Positions 44,198 to 51,839 of a DNA stretch of 64,000 nt are shown piece after piece. The notes below the pieces were generated by a model. The model was not told the origin of the DNA and did not search any database. It was given only the letters and a program-made list of their open reading frames with translations. The position numbers were made by a program, and so were the translations under genes. Source of the stretch: Xanthomarina sp. F2636L (GTDB taxonomy: Bacteria; Bacteroidota; Bacteroidia; Flavobacteriales; Flavobacteriaceae); the NCBI RefSeq assembly GCF_026410195.1, contig NZ_JAPMLM010000069.1, forward strand, positions 186,001 through 250,000, read 5' to 3'. Position 1 is the first letter of the stretch. Every line of letters starts with the position of its first letter.

Positions 44198-45241
44198 TTA
44201 AGGCAGATTATTAATTTGTAATATAAGTTCGTTCTCTGTAGCTATAGAAGTCTCAGATAAACTAAAAACTGTAGATCCGTCTGCAGCTATAGTCACTGGT
44301 TTTACGGCATATCTCCAGTTTCCATCCTCTTCTGTTACAAAAATTAAGTGACATTCTAAACCAATTGGGATTTGTCCGTAGTGTTCACTAAATTTCCCTG
44401 AAATCGGATCATAAGCATCCAGTTGTGCAAGTCCAGAATCTTCACCATCATATGATAAATATACGCCACTATTGGTGTTGTTAAAACCTATTGGAACTGT
44501 TACATTAATAGTTGTTTTTGGCCTTGGGTCGTTGTAAAATCTGTCAATATTAGTCCAGCCAAATTGATTAAACATCACGTAATAGTTTGTAGGGTCTGTA
44601 AAAACAGTATTTTCTCCATCTGTACCAGGCTCGGCTTCAGCTTCTTCCCATGCCAGATTTCCATCCTCATCTATGTTGCCATACCAAAGAATCATGGCAT
44701 TATCAGCTCCTCCTGTTAATGCAGTAGGTACTTCTAATTGCATAACACAATTTGTTTCTAATGTAACGCCGTCTTGTGTGGCTTCTAAAAAGAATTCTCC
44801 ACCGGTTAGCAATAAGGCTTTATCTCCGTTTGGCATAATTCCCATAGTAGGTTTGTTTGTAGTAATCATATTTCCTTTTTCAAACACCTCTACGTATTCT
44901 AGGTCTACCATTCCAGTTACAGCATTGCCATTTTTAGTTAAACAGTTTCCATCAATAGAAATACTAACACCATGAGTGGAGGTTAAAGTAATAAAACCGT
45001 CGTCAGCATTAAATTGAAAGTTTTGGGTAATATTTTCTAAAGCTTGGTGTCTAATATTAGAAAACTCCTGAGCTGTTGGTCTATCTGGACCTGATGTAGG
45101 AATATAATTTACATCCTCGTTCGGACTACAGCTGGTAAATATCAAACTAGCCATAAGTGCAGTTCCGAAAAAAGTTTTTAAGGTTTTATTCACCATATTC
45201 AAAGTGTTTGAATTAAGATGAAATTGATTTGTTGTTTTCAT
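44198..45241 (-). CDS. Lipoprotein of the ECF/CHAT locus
   Basis: 347 aa with a lipobox (LIFTSC, Cys near residue 38). An internal ATG at 45196 would give a more usual signal length and is a real alternative. The body is beta-rich with no known motif, in two parts: about 75-200 (DGFITLTSTHGVSISIDG, GMVDLEYVEVFEKGNM) and about 225-347. It is first gene of the leftward unit and lies about 20 bases after the predicted start point of promoter P1. It may be a ligand-binding or signal protein of the locus; function unknown. Confidence 0.72.
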   Translation of the reverse strand: MKTTNQFHLNSNTLNMVNKTLKTFFGTALMASLIFTSCSPNEDVNYIPTSGPDRPTAQEFSNIRHQALENITQNFQFNADDGFITLTSTHGVSISIDGNCLTKNGNAVTGMVDLEYVEVFEKGNMITTNKPTMGIMPNGDKALLLTGGEFFLEATQDGVTLETNCVMQLEVPTALTGGADNAMILWYGNIDEDGNLAWEEAEAEPGTDGENTVFTDPTNYYVMFNQFGWTNIDRFYNDPRPKTTINVTVPIGFNNTNSGVYLSYDGEDSGLAQLDAYDPISGKFSEHYGQIPIGLECHLIFVTEEDGNWRYAVKPVTIAADGSTVFSLSETSIATENELILQINNLP

Positions 45242-45269
45242 AATTAAATAGGTTTTAAATTGTTATTCA

Positions 45270-45303
45270 CCTTTATATAAAACCAAGCTTGTTTTTGTTA
45301 CCC
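45270..45303 (-). promoter_or_regulatory. ECF-type promoter P1
   Basis: Minus strand: GGGTAACA (45303-45296), 17 bp, ATATAAAGG (45278-45270). Same -35 and spacing as P2 and P3. It drives the lipoprotein-PKD-CHAT-retropepsin(-regulator) unit. Confidence 0.6.
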
Positions 45304-45494
45304 TGTTTTTTCATTTAATTTAGAAATTTTAGTTAAAAGAACTTTTTTAAATCTGTTTAATGCTGAAAGCCCTTTTAAATAAAGGATTCTTGTAAATGGT
45401 GTTTTTTTAAACAAAACGTCAGATAATATAAAACATATATTAATTGCTACGTTTTATTATGAAGGATTCTAAATTTTTGAGATGTTATAATGAT
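45304..45494. other. Duplicated spacer upstream of P1
   Basis: No gene seen. The segment aligns in patches with 46301-46468 (for example AAATAAAGGATTCTTG against AAATAAAGATTTTTG), so it is part of a duplicated 3'RNA-plus-promoter module. Confidence 0.5.
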
Positions 45495-45571
45495 AAAAAA
45501 GACCTTTCAAATTAATGAAAGGTCTCCTTTTGCTGAACTACTTCTAATTCAGCTTCTGATTAATAGCAATC
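45495..45571 (-). ncRNA. Candidate 3'-end RNA C
   Basis: Leftward: TTGCTATTAATCAGAA, hairpin GCTGAA / TTCAGC, AAAAGGAG, then a terminator hairpin GACCTTTCA / TGAAAGGTC with a T run. It matches unit D nearly base for base in layout and shares TTGCTATTAAT and the purine box with A, B and E. It lies 75 bp after the lipoprotein stop; no good promoter is seen, so processing from an mRNA is likely. Confidence 0.4.
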
Positions 45572-45645
45572 TTTATTTCTATAGTTGAGAGTATTTTCTC
45601 ATAACTTTATTTTATACACTTTTTTAGCAATCGTTTCTGTTCTTT

Positions 45646-46236
45646 TTAATTCACCTTAAAACCTAAAGGAATATATGGTTGTCCTAAATTTGGTACGGGT
45701 CCTCCAGAACCGTAAAAGTTAGAACTTAAAAACTCAACATTGCCTTGTGTTATTGGATATGGTACATCTGTGAAATCAGATTTTCTTAACACTCTCCCAA
45801 CTGTTTCGTTAAGTGACGTGTTATTTGATATGGTTCTCATAACTTTAATAATATCTCCTGCACTTACAGCAACTGGAGTAATTATTTGGTAGTCTAACTG
45901 TGTTTGTGAAAAAGAATGAGTACCAGAATAAGATGCACTTGAAGTTTCGTTTATTATTTCAATAACATAATCTCCTGTCCAGGAACTTGGATTTTGATAC
46001 CCAACACTGCAAATTTCGCCATCTGCATTTATTTTTATTCGATATTGATGTGTTTTTAAATCCATATACTCTGGTAAGTCGTCATATCCATTTGCTGTGG
46101 AAAAAGCATTTGTTATGGCTGTATTTACATAAGAATCGTCACACACATTGTTTGTCATATCATCGTCATTATCGCAGGATGAAAGGACAAAAAGACTTAT
46201 TACAGATAATATTGCGAATGTTTTAAATTTTTTCAT
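45646..46236 (-). CDS. Small lipoprotein, ECF-regulon candidate
   Basis: 196 aa from MKKFKTFAILS; a second ATG two codons upstream (46242) is equally possible. Lipobox FVLSSC (Cys near residue 20) followed by DNDDD, the acidic stretch often linked with surface export of Bacteroidota lipoproteins. The rest is beta-rich (YQNPSSWTGDYVIEIINE) with no known domain. Behind promoter P2. Confidence 0.72.
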   Translation of the reverse strand: MKKFKTFAILSVISLFVLSSCDNDDDMTNNVCDDSYVNTAITNAFSTANGYDDLPEYMDLKTHQYRIKINADGEICSVGYQNPSSWTGDYVIEIINETSSASYSGTHSFSQTQLDYQIITPVAVSAGDIIKVMRTISNNTSLNETVGRVLRKSDFTDVPYPITQGNVEFLSSNFYGSGGPVPNLGQPYIPLGFKVN

Positions 46237-46267
46237 AATCATTGTTCTTTAAATTGGTTTCTAACAA

Positions 46268-46300
46268 CCTTATATCAATATGCTTTTAAAATTGTTACCC
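46268..46300 (-). promoter_or_regulatory. ECF-type promoter P2
   Basis: Minus strand: GGGTAACA (46300-46293), 17 bp, ATATAAGG (46275-46268). The core and flanks are nearly identical to P3 over about 35 bp. Confidence 0.65.
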
Positions 46301-46468
46301 GTTTTTTAAATTTTATTTTTAATATTTTAAATGAAGGGTTTCTGAAAAATTATTTTAAGTTGAAAACCTTAATAAATAAAGATTTTTGCCGAATAATATG
46401 TTTTAGAAAGACTGATATTTTTTTGCCACGATGACGTATCTCAAATTTTTGGGATACTTGATTTAAGC
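46301..46468. other. Duplicated spacer upstream of P2
   Basis: No gene seen. It holds a short inverted repeat (GTATCTCA / TTGGGATAC, 46438-46459) and patches of similarity to 45304-45494. Confidence 0.5.
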
Positions 46469-46547
46469 AAAAAAAAGACCTTTCAAATGAATGAAAGGTC
46501 CCTTTTCACTGAATCATTATTAATAATTCAGTTCCCGATTAATAGCA
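46469..46547 (-). ncRNA. Candidate 3'-UTR RNA D
   Basis: Leftward: TTGCTATTAATCGGGAA, hairpin CTGAAT / ATTCAG, AAAAGGGA, then terminator hairpin GACCTTTCA / TGAAAGGTC with eight T. It begins right at the stop codon of the gene at 46552, so it is the 3' UTR of that mRNA and possibly a processed RNA. Confidence 0.45.
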
Positions 46548-46551
46548 ATCT

Positions 46552-47028
46552 TTATTTCTTTAGTTTGGCTTTTTTTCTTGGGCTTTTTTCAACCGTACCA
46601 CTTATAATAACTTTTGAGGTAATAATTTCGCCTTTTGCTACAAGTTTTATCATTTTGTTGGCATCATCTTCAGAAGATGAAAATCCTTTAGCATAACCAA
46701 AACTGCTTTCTACTTCCCAAAAATATAACCTATTGTTATTGTCTTCAGCTTCATAGTTTAACATATAAAAGCTTTCAATTTTTTTCTCTAACACAACTTC
46801 TCCAGAACTCACAAGAGAAATCATTCTATTGGCATGAATTAAATCTGGCGAGGTACCTGAATAACTATTCTTGTTAGTTGTTACTGTCCAATCAAATATT
46901 TGGACTAGATGTTCTTTTGCAATTGTTACAACTTCATTAGAAGTGTTTACTATTACTTTTTTGTCTGTAGCATTAACTTGCATTATTGATAAGGCTACTA
47001 CTGCGATAATTATTAGTGAATGTCTCAT
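46552..47028 (-). CDS. Secreted protein with a duplicated motif
   Basis: 158 aa; signal peptide MRHSLIIIAVVALSIMQVNA. Two internal repeats are visible: HANRMISLVSSGEVVLEKK (about residues 66-84) and DANKMIKLVAKGEIITSK (about 122-139), each preceded by a strand-rich segment. The tail is very basic (KSPRKKAKLKK). No known family recognised. It is divergent from the ECF sigma gene, directly behind promoter P3, and so likely the nearest ECF target. Confidence 0.72.
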   Translation of the reverse strand: MRHSLIIIAVVALSIMQVNATDKKVIVNTSNEVVTIAKEHLVQIFDWTVTTNKNSYSGTSPDLIHANRMISLVSSGEVVLEKKIESFYMLNYEAEDNNNRLYFWEVESSFGYAKGFSSSEDDANKMIKLVAKGEIITSKVIISGTVEKSPRKKAKLKK

Positions 47029-47089
47029 AACTAAAAATTTTAATGGATTAATATTCTTTTTAGTGTTTCGCGTTTTTTTGCGCTTACAA

Positions 47090-47122
47090 CCTTATATCAA
47101 TATCCTTTTAAAATTGTTACCC
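47090..47122 (-). promoter_or_regulatory. ECF-type promoter P3
   Basis: Minus strand: GGGTAACA (47122-47115), 17 bp, ATATAAGG (47097-47090). It lies between the divergent target gene and the sigma factor gene. Confidence 0.65.
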
Positions 47123-47166
47123 TTATTATGCGAAGTTTTTTTAAATTCGTTAAAAATAAAGGGTTT

Positions 47167-47748
47167 ATGAGCCAAAAGAAAATTCACGAAGATCAGAAGT
47201 ACATAGTTGGTTTGGTTGAAAACAATGCGTTTATAATTCAGGCTATTTACGATAAGTTTGCGCCAAAGGTTATTAATTACATCAAGCAAAATAGTGGAGA
47301 TGTTTCCAGTGCCCAAGATATTATTCAAGAAACCATTATCACGATATATAATCAAGCCATAGAGAAAGATTTAAAACTTACTTGTCCGTTCGATGCCTAT
47401 TTTTTCTTACTCTGTAAACGCAAATGGCTCAATCAGTTAAAAAAAACTGGTAATAAAGAGGTAACAATTAATGAGGAAGTGTTATCTAAAGATGACGACG
47501 CTCAAGAACTCGCTTTTGAAACCTCTTTATTTGAACAACAACACAGTTTATATAAGGACATGTTTGAAAAACTCGGACAGGCTTGTAAAGATCTCTTAAA
47601 AGCGACTTTTAAGATTAAATCCATGGAAGAAGTTGCTAAAAGTTTAGGTGTAACTTATGCCTATGCAAGAAAAAAGAAATCTTTATGTATTGGACAGTTA
47701 ACCAAATGGATTCAAGAGTCACCAACTTTTAAAAACCTAAAATCTTAA
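47167..47748 (+). CDS. ECF-type RNA polymerase sigma factor
   Basis: 193 aa from MSQKKIHEDQKYIV, preceded by AAAGGG; an in-frame ATG at 47128 would add 13 residues and would almost abut P3. Region 2 (about residues 15-85) has AQDIIQETIITIYNQ and the core-binding helix. Region 4 (about 130-185) has CKDLLKATFKIKSMEEVAK and VTYAYARKKKSLCIGQL, the -35-recognition helix-turn-helix. It is followed after 2 bp by its probable anti-sigma gene. Likely targets are P1-P3 on the opposite strand; no GGGTAACA site was seen ahead of the sigma gene itself. Confidence 0.92.
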   Translation: MSQKKIHEDQKYIVGLVENNAFIIQAIYDKFAPKVINYIKQNSGDVSSAQDIIQETIITIYNQAIEKDLKLTCPFDAYFFLLCKRKWLNQLKKTGNKEVTINEEVLSKDDDAQELAFETSLFEQQHSLYKDMFEKLGQACKDLLKATFKIKSMEEVAKSLGVTYAYARKKKSLCIGQLTKWIQESPTFKNLKS

Positions 47749-47750
47749 CC

Positions 47751-48488
47751 ATGCAAGAACAAGATTACATACTATTTGAAGATTATCTGTCTGGAGCTTT
47801 AGATGCAGTAGAAATAGTAGCTTTTGAAAATAGATTGCAAAACGATTTAGAATTTAATAAAGCTTATAAAACTTATGTTCATGCTTCTAAATTTTTAGAA
47901 ACACATTTAGAAAATGAAGAAAAACAGAAGGCCTTTAAAGCAAATCTAGAATCTGTTTCATCCAAGTATTTTGCTAAAGAAGAATCTTCTAAAATAAGGT
48001 TTAAAGGAATCAATCCGTGGTATTATTCTTTAGCTGCTGCAGCTATTTTAGTCATCGGATTTTTCTTTGCACAACAATTTTCAAATCCGGTTTATGGAGA
48101 TTATGCCAATTACGGCACGATTAGTTTAACTGTTAGAGGACAACAAAGTGAGGTTTTGAGCAAAGCAGAAACAGCCTTTAATAGTCGCAATTACAAAGAG
48201 GCTGAAACGTATTTTTCACAAGCACTTAAAACAGATACCAATAATATGGAATTACAATTATATAGAGCAGTATCTTTAGTAGAATTAAATAATTACAACG
48301 AAGCAGATGCGCTTTTCGATGATATCATCCAAACGCCTTCTGTTTATAAAAATAAAGCCATTTGGTATTTAGCTTTGAGTAAATTAAAACAAGGAGACGA
48401 TGCAGCTAGTATAAATGTATTGAAAACCCTGCCTAAAGATTCTGAAGACTTCAAAGAAGCACAGAAACTTATTAATAAGTTGAAATAA
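47751..48488 (+). CDS. One-TM anti-sigma-like protein with periplasmic TPR
   Basis: 245 aa. The cytoplasmic N-terminus (about residues 1-85: YILFEDYLSGALDAVEIVAF and ENRLQNDLEFNKAY) has the form of the sigma-binding domains found beside Bacteroidota ECF factors. A single membrane helix follows at about 92-108 (YYSLAAAAILVIGFFFA). The periplasmic part (about 130-245) has TPR repeats (AETAFNSRNYKEAETYFSQA, LVELNNYNEADALFDD). It should hold the sigma factor at the membrane until a periplasmic signal or protease acts. The periplasmic TPR is a plausible docking partner for the TPR-CHAT protease. Function is inferred from layout and context. Confidence 0.8.
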   Translation: MQEQDYILFEDYLSGALDAVEIVAFENRLQNDLEFNKAYKTYVHASKFLETHLENEEKQKAFKANLESVSSKYFAKEESSKIRFKGINPWYYSLAAAAILVIGFFFAQQFSNPVYGDYANYGTISLTVRGQQSEVLSKAETAFNSRNYKEAETYFSQALKTDTNNMELQLYRAVSLVELNNYNEADALFDDIIQTPSVYKNKAIWYLALSKLKQGDDAASINVLKTLPKDSEDFKEAQKLINKLK

Positions 48489-48500
48489 AGTCTTGGACAA

Positions 48501-48529
48501 ACCTTTTAGGTTTCTAAAACCTGAAAGGT
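48501..48529. repeat. Short palindromic repeat
   Basis: ACCTTTTAGGTTT / AAACCTGAAAGGT around a 3-base loop, between the anti-sigma gene and tatD. It resembles the stem of the terminators in RNA units C and D (GACCTTTCA / TGAAAGGTC). It may end the sigma/anti-sigma transcript, but no T run follows. Confidence 0.55.
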
Positions 48530-48555
48530 CTCAAGGTTATTTGTAAAAGAACCTA

Positions 48556-48563
48556 TACTTTTG
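48556..48563 (+). promoter_or_regulatory. -10 element of tatD
   Basis: TACTTTTG (TAnnTTTG), only 4 bases before the ATG at 48568, implying a leaderless or near-leaderless mRNA. Confidence 0.45.
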
Positions 48564-48567
48564 CAAA

Positions 48568-49335
48568 ATGACAATTACCGATACACATACCCATTTATAT
48601 AGCGATGCTTTTGACGAGGATAGAAAAGACATGATTCAAAGAGCAATAGATGTAGGAGTCTCTCGCTTTTTTATTCCAGCAATCGACTCGTCTTATACAG
48701 ATGCGATGCTTCTGTTGGAAGCCGATTTTCCTAAAAATGTTTTTTTAATGACTGGGTTGCATCCAACCTCAGTTAAAGAAAATTATTTAAAAGAACTTGC
48801 TCATGTGGAAGAATTGCTAGCTGAACGCTCATTTTATGCCATTGGAGAAATTGGAATAGACTTGTATTGGGACACCTCTACCTTAGAAATTCAAAAGAAA
48901 GCCTTTAAACATCAAATACAATTGGCTAAAAAATATAAACTCCCTATCGTAATTCATTGTCGCGAAGCTTTCGATGAAATTTTTGATGTTTTAGAAGAAG
49001 AAAAAAGTGAAGATCTATTCGGAATCTTTCATTGTTTTACTGGTACATTGGAACAGGCAAAACGCGCTATTTCCTTTAATATGAAATTAGGTATTGGAGG
49101 CGTGGTGACGTTTAAAAATGGTAAAATAGATCAGTTTATCAATCAAATCGATTTAAAACATATTGTTTTGGAAACCGATTCGCCCTATTTAGCACCAAAA
49201 CCATTTAGAGGCAAACGCAATGAAAGTAGTTATATAATAAAGGTCTTAGAAAAACTATCGGAACTTTATAAGTTACCTCAGGAAAATATTGCCGAAATTA
49301 CTACTCAAAATTCAAAAGACGTTTTTAATATATAA
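48568..49335 (+). CDS. tatD: TatD-family metal-dependent DNase
   Basis: A 255-aa TIM-barrel hydrolase. Metal ligands are visible: DTHTHLYSDAF at the N-terminus, AIGEIGIDLYWD with the Glu, VIHCREAFDE, FHCFTG, and the C-terminal ETDSPYLAPKPFRGKRNE. The family acts as 3'-5' exonuclease or deoxyribonuclease in DNA repair. It is followed 2 bp later by the asparaginase gene, so the two are co-transcribed. Confidence 0.94.
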   Translation: MTITDTHTHLYSDAFDEDRKDMIQRAIDVGVSRFFIPAIDSSYTDAMLLLEADFPKNVFLMTGLHPTSVKENYLKELAHVEELLAERSFYAIGEIGIDLYWDTSTLEIQKKAFKHQIQLAKKYKLPIVIHCREAFDEIFDVLEEEKSEDLFGIFHCFTGTLEQAKRAISFNMKLGIGGVVTFKNGKIDQFINQIDLKHIVLETDSPYLAPKPFRGKRNESSYIIKVLEKLSELYKLPQENIAEITTQNSKDVFNI

Positions 49336-49337
49336 GC

Positions 49338-50369
49338 ATGACAGAAACCAAACCAAACATTCTTTTAATATATACTGGTGGTACCATTGGAATGATTAAA
49401 AACCCAAATACAGGAGGTTTACAAGCTTTCGATTTTAATAATTTATTAAAAAGAATTCCAGAATTAAAGCTGTTAAGTTGTCATATTTCAACGGTTTCTT
49501 TTGATGAGCCTATAGATTCGTCTAATATGAATCCGAAATACTGGTTACAAATGGCCGAAATTATAGAAGAACATTACGATACAATCGATGGTTTTGTCTT
49601 ACTTCATGGAAGCGATACTATGAGTTATACCGCTTCTGCTTTAAGTTTTATGCTGGAAAATTTAGCAAAACCAGTTATTCTTACAGGCTCCCAATTGCCC
49701 ATTGGAGATTTACGTACAGATGCTAAGGAGAATTTAATAACCTCCATTCAAATGGCTTCCTTACGTAAAAATAATAAGCCAGTTATTAGAGAAGTAGGTT
49801 TGTATTTTGAATATAAATTATATAGAGGTAATAGGACAACAAAATTAAATGCCGAACATTTTGAAGCTTTCGAATCTTTAAATTACCCACATTTAGCAGA
49901 ATCTGGAGTACATATAAAGGTAAATAATGATGCCTTGTTTGTTCCAAACACTAAAAAAAAGTTGGTAGTTCATAAAACATTGGACACGAATATTGCGCTT
50001 ATTAAGTTGTTTCCTGGTATTTCTAAATCTGTTTTAGAGTGTATTATAAACAATCCTAGCTTAAAAGGAATTATTCTAGAAACCTATGGAGCAGGAAATG
50101 CAAGTACTGAATCTTGGTTTATTTCTCTAATAAATAATGCCTTAAAAAGAGGGATTCAAATAGTAAATGTGACTCAATGTTCTGGTGGAAGTGTTAATAT
50201 GGGACAATATGAAACCAGTTCTGAGCTAAAAAAAATAGGCGTTATTTCAGGAAAAGACATCACAACAGAAGCTGCTATTGTAAAACTGATGTATCTATTA
50301 GGAGAAAAAATATCGGCTAACACCTTCAAAACCATCTTTGAAACCACTTTAAGGGGAGAATTATCGTAA
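49338..50369 (+). CDS. ansA: Type I L-asparaginase
   Basis: 343 aa, cytoplasmic (no signal peptide), hydrolysing asparagine to aspartate and ammonia. Both catalytic threonine motifs are present: YTGGTIGMI near the N-terminus and GFVLLHGSDTMSYTASALSF with the T/D pair (about residue 95). It also has ILTGSQLPIGDLRTDAKENL. Length and lack of export signal fit AnsA rather than AnsB. Confidence 0.94.
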   Translation: MTETKPNILLIYTGGTIGMIKNPNTGGLQAFDFNNLLKRIPELKLLSCHISTVSFDEPIDSSNMNPKYWLQMAEIIEEHYDTIDGFVLLHGSDTMSYTASALSFMLENLAKPVILTGSQLPIGDLRTDAKENLITSIQMASLRKNNKPVIREVGLYFEYKLYRGNRTTKLNAEHFEAFESLNYPHLAESGVHIKVNNDALFVPNTKKKLVVHKTLDTNIALIKLFPGISKSVLECIINNPSLKGIILETYGAGNASTESWFISLINNALKRGIQIVNVTQCSGGSVNMGQYETSSELKKIGVISGKDITTEAAIVKLMYLLGEKISANTFKTIFETTLRGELS

Positions 50370-50443
50370 AATTAACTGTCAAAATTTTTAGCTTTCAAAA
50401 GTTTTTTTGTTATTTGCCTATCGTATTATTAAATAATATAATT

Positions 50444-50531
50444 AGAGAGGTGGCCGAGTGGTCGAAGGCGCACGCCTGGAAAGTGTGTATACCTCAAAAG
50501 GGTATCGAGGGTTCGAATCCCTTCCTCTCTG
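50444..50531 (+). tRNA. tRNA-Ser (GGA)
   Basis: 88 nt. The acceptor stem pairs AGAGAGG (50444-50450) with CCTCTCT (50524-50530), with G as discriminator. The D arm begins GGCCGAGTGG, the anticodon loop reads CTGGAAA with anticodon GGA, a long class II variable arm follows, and the T arm is GGGTTCGAATCCC. CCA is not encoded. Confidence 0.97.
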
Positions 50532-50565
50532 CTGTTATTTTTATTTTTTAATCGTATTTTTTTTA

Positions 50566-50573
50566 TATCTTTA
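50566..50573 (+). promoter_or_regulatory. -10 element of the exb operon
   Basis: TATCTTTA, one mismatch from TAnnTTTG, 34 bp before the exbB ATG. Confidence 0.4.
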
Positions 50574-50606
50574 ACACTTTAACTAATAAAATTAAGAACA
50601 AGAACA

Positions 50607-51392
50607 ATGAAAAGATTATTTTCTATTCTAGCCATTACCGGAATGATGGCTTTCGGAACTGTTAATGCAAATACAACTGCAAACATAACAGCATCAATAG
50701 CAGCAACAGTTGCTAGTGTATCACAAGATGAAGCTGCAACTGACGACGTAGCAACTGAAGATCTTGGATTTCACCAAGAACTAAAAACACGTTTTATAGA
50801 AGGTGGACCAGGTTTTATGGGAATCGTTCTATTATGTTTAATTCTTGGTTTAGCAATCGCTATCGAAAGAATTATCTTTTTAAACCTTTCTACAACAAAT
50901 ACTAAAAAATTAACTCAAGACGTAGAAGACGCATTACAATCTGGTGGTGTTGAAGCTGCAAAAGAAGTTTGTAGAAACACAAAAGGACCTGTTGCCTCTA
51001 TTTTCTATCAAGGTTTAGATAGAACAGATGAAGGTGTCGAAGCTGCTGAAAAAGCTGTTATTGCTTATGGTGGTGTTCAAATGGGACAATTAGAGAAAAA
51101 CGTATCTTGGATTTCTTTATTTATTGCTTTGGCTCCTATGTTAGGATTCATGGGTACAGTAATCGGGATGATTCAAGCCTTCGATAAAATTGAAGCTGCT
51201 GGTGATATGCAACCTTCTTTAGTAGCAGGTGGTATTAAAGTAGCACTTTTAACAACGGTATTTGGTTTAATAGTTGCTATTATACTTCAAGTTTTCTACA
51301 ATTACATTATTGCTAAAATTGACAGTATCGTTAACGATATGGAAGATGCGTCAATTACTTTAATGGATTTATTGATTAGACACAAGAAGTAA
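50607..51392 (+). CDS. exbB: ExbB/MotA/TolQ-type proton channel
   Basis: 261 aa. A signal-like N-terminus (MKRLFSILAITGMMAFGTVNA) precedes the usual three-helix core: one helix near 70-90 (GFMGIVLLCLILGLAIAIE), then a pair near 165-235 (ISLFIALAPMLGFMGTVIGMIQAF and KVALLTTVFGLIVAIILQVF). It energises TonB-dependent import together with the ExbD proteins encoded next. The TonB gene is not in the window. Confidence 0.93.
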   Translation: MKRLFSILAITGMMAFGTVNANTTANITASIAATVASVSQDEAATDDVATEDLGFHQELKTRFIEGGPGFMGIVLLCLILGLAIAIERIIFLNLSTTNTKKLTQDVEDALQSGGVEAAKEVCRNTKGPVASIFYQGLDRTDEGVEAAEKAVIAYGGVQMGQLEKNVSWISLFIALAPMLGFMGTVIGMIQAFDKIEAAGDMQPSLVAGGIKVALLTTVFGLIVAIILQVFYNYIIAKIDSIVNDMEDASITLMDLLIRHKK

Positions 51393-51417
51393 TAATAACC
51401 TTAAAACACATGATACA

Positions 51418-51837
51418 ATGAGTTTACATAAAATATTAAAAATTATTGTTGGACTACTTTCTGTAGTAGGATTCATACTCGTTTTAATGATTATGTCCGG
51501 AAATGATGGTATGATAGACAATATGTTATATGTTACTTATGTAGTTCTTGCTCTTATACTAGTTTTAGTTTTAGTATACGTGATTAAAGGATTATTTGCA
51601 GGTGACATTAAAAAGACCTTACTCTCTGTTGGAGCATTCTTAGTTATTCTTGTAATTTCTTATGCTATGTCTTCAGGAACAGATTTAGACTTAACACCTT
51701 TTACAAGTAAAGGAGCTGACGTTACAGAAGCAACATCTAAATATGTAGGAGCAGGATTGTACGCATTCTATGCCCTTACAATTATAGCTATTGGTTCTAT
51801 GGCTTTCTCTGGAATAAAAAATCTATTTAATAAATAA
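51418..51837 (+). CDS. Membrane protein of the exb operon
   Basis: 139 aa with four hydrophobic helices (near 5-27, 36-60, 66-83, 111-133). It lies between exbB and exbD with 25- and 2-bp gaps. This position is typical of Bacteroidota exb operons. It probably assembles with or regulates the ExbBD complex; no motif recognised. Confidence 0.8.
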   Translation: MSLHKILKIIVGLLSVVGFILVLMIMSGNDGMIDNMLYVTYVVLALILVLVLVYVIKGLFAGDIKKTLLSVGAFLVILVISYAMSSGTDLDLTPFTSKGADVTEATSKYVGAGLYAFYALTIIAIGSMAFSGIKNLFNK

Positions 51838-51839
51838 TT

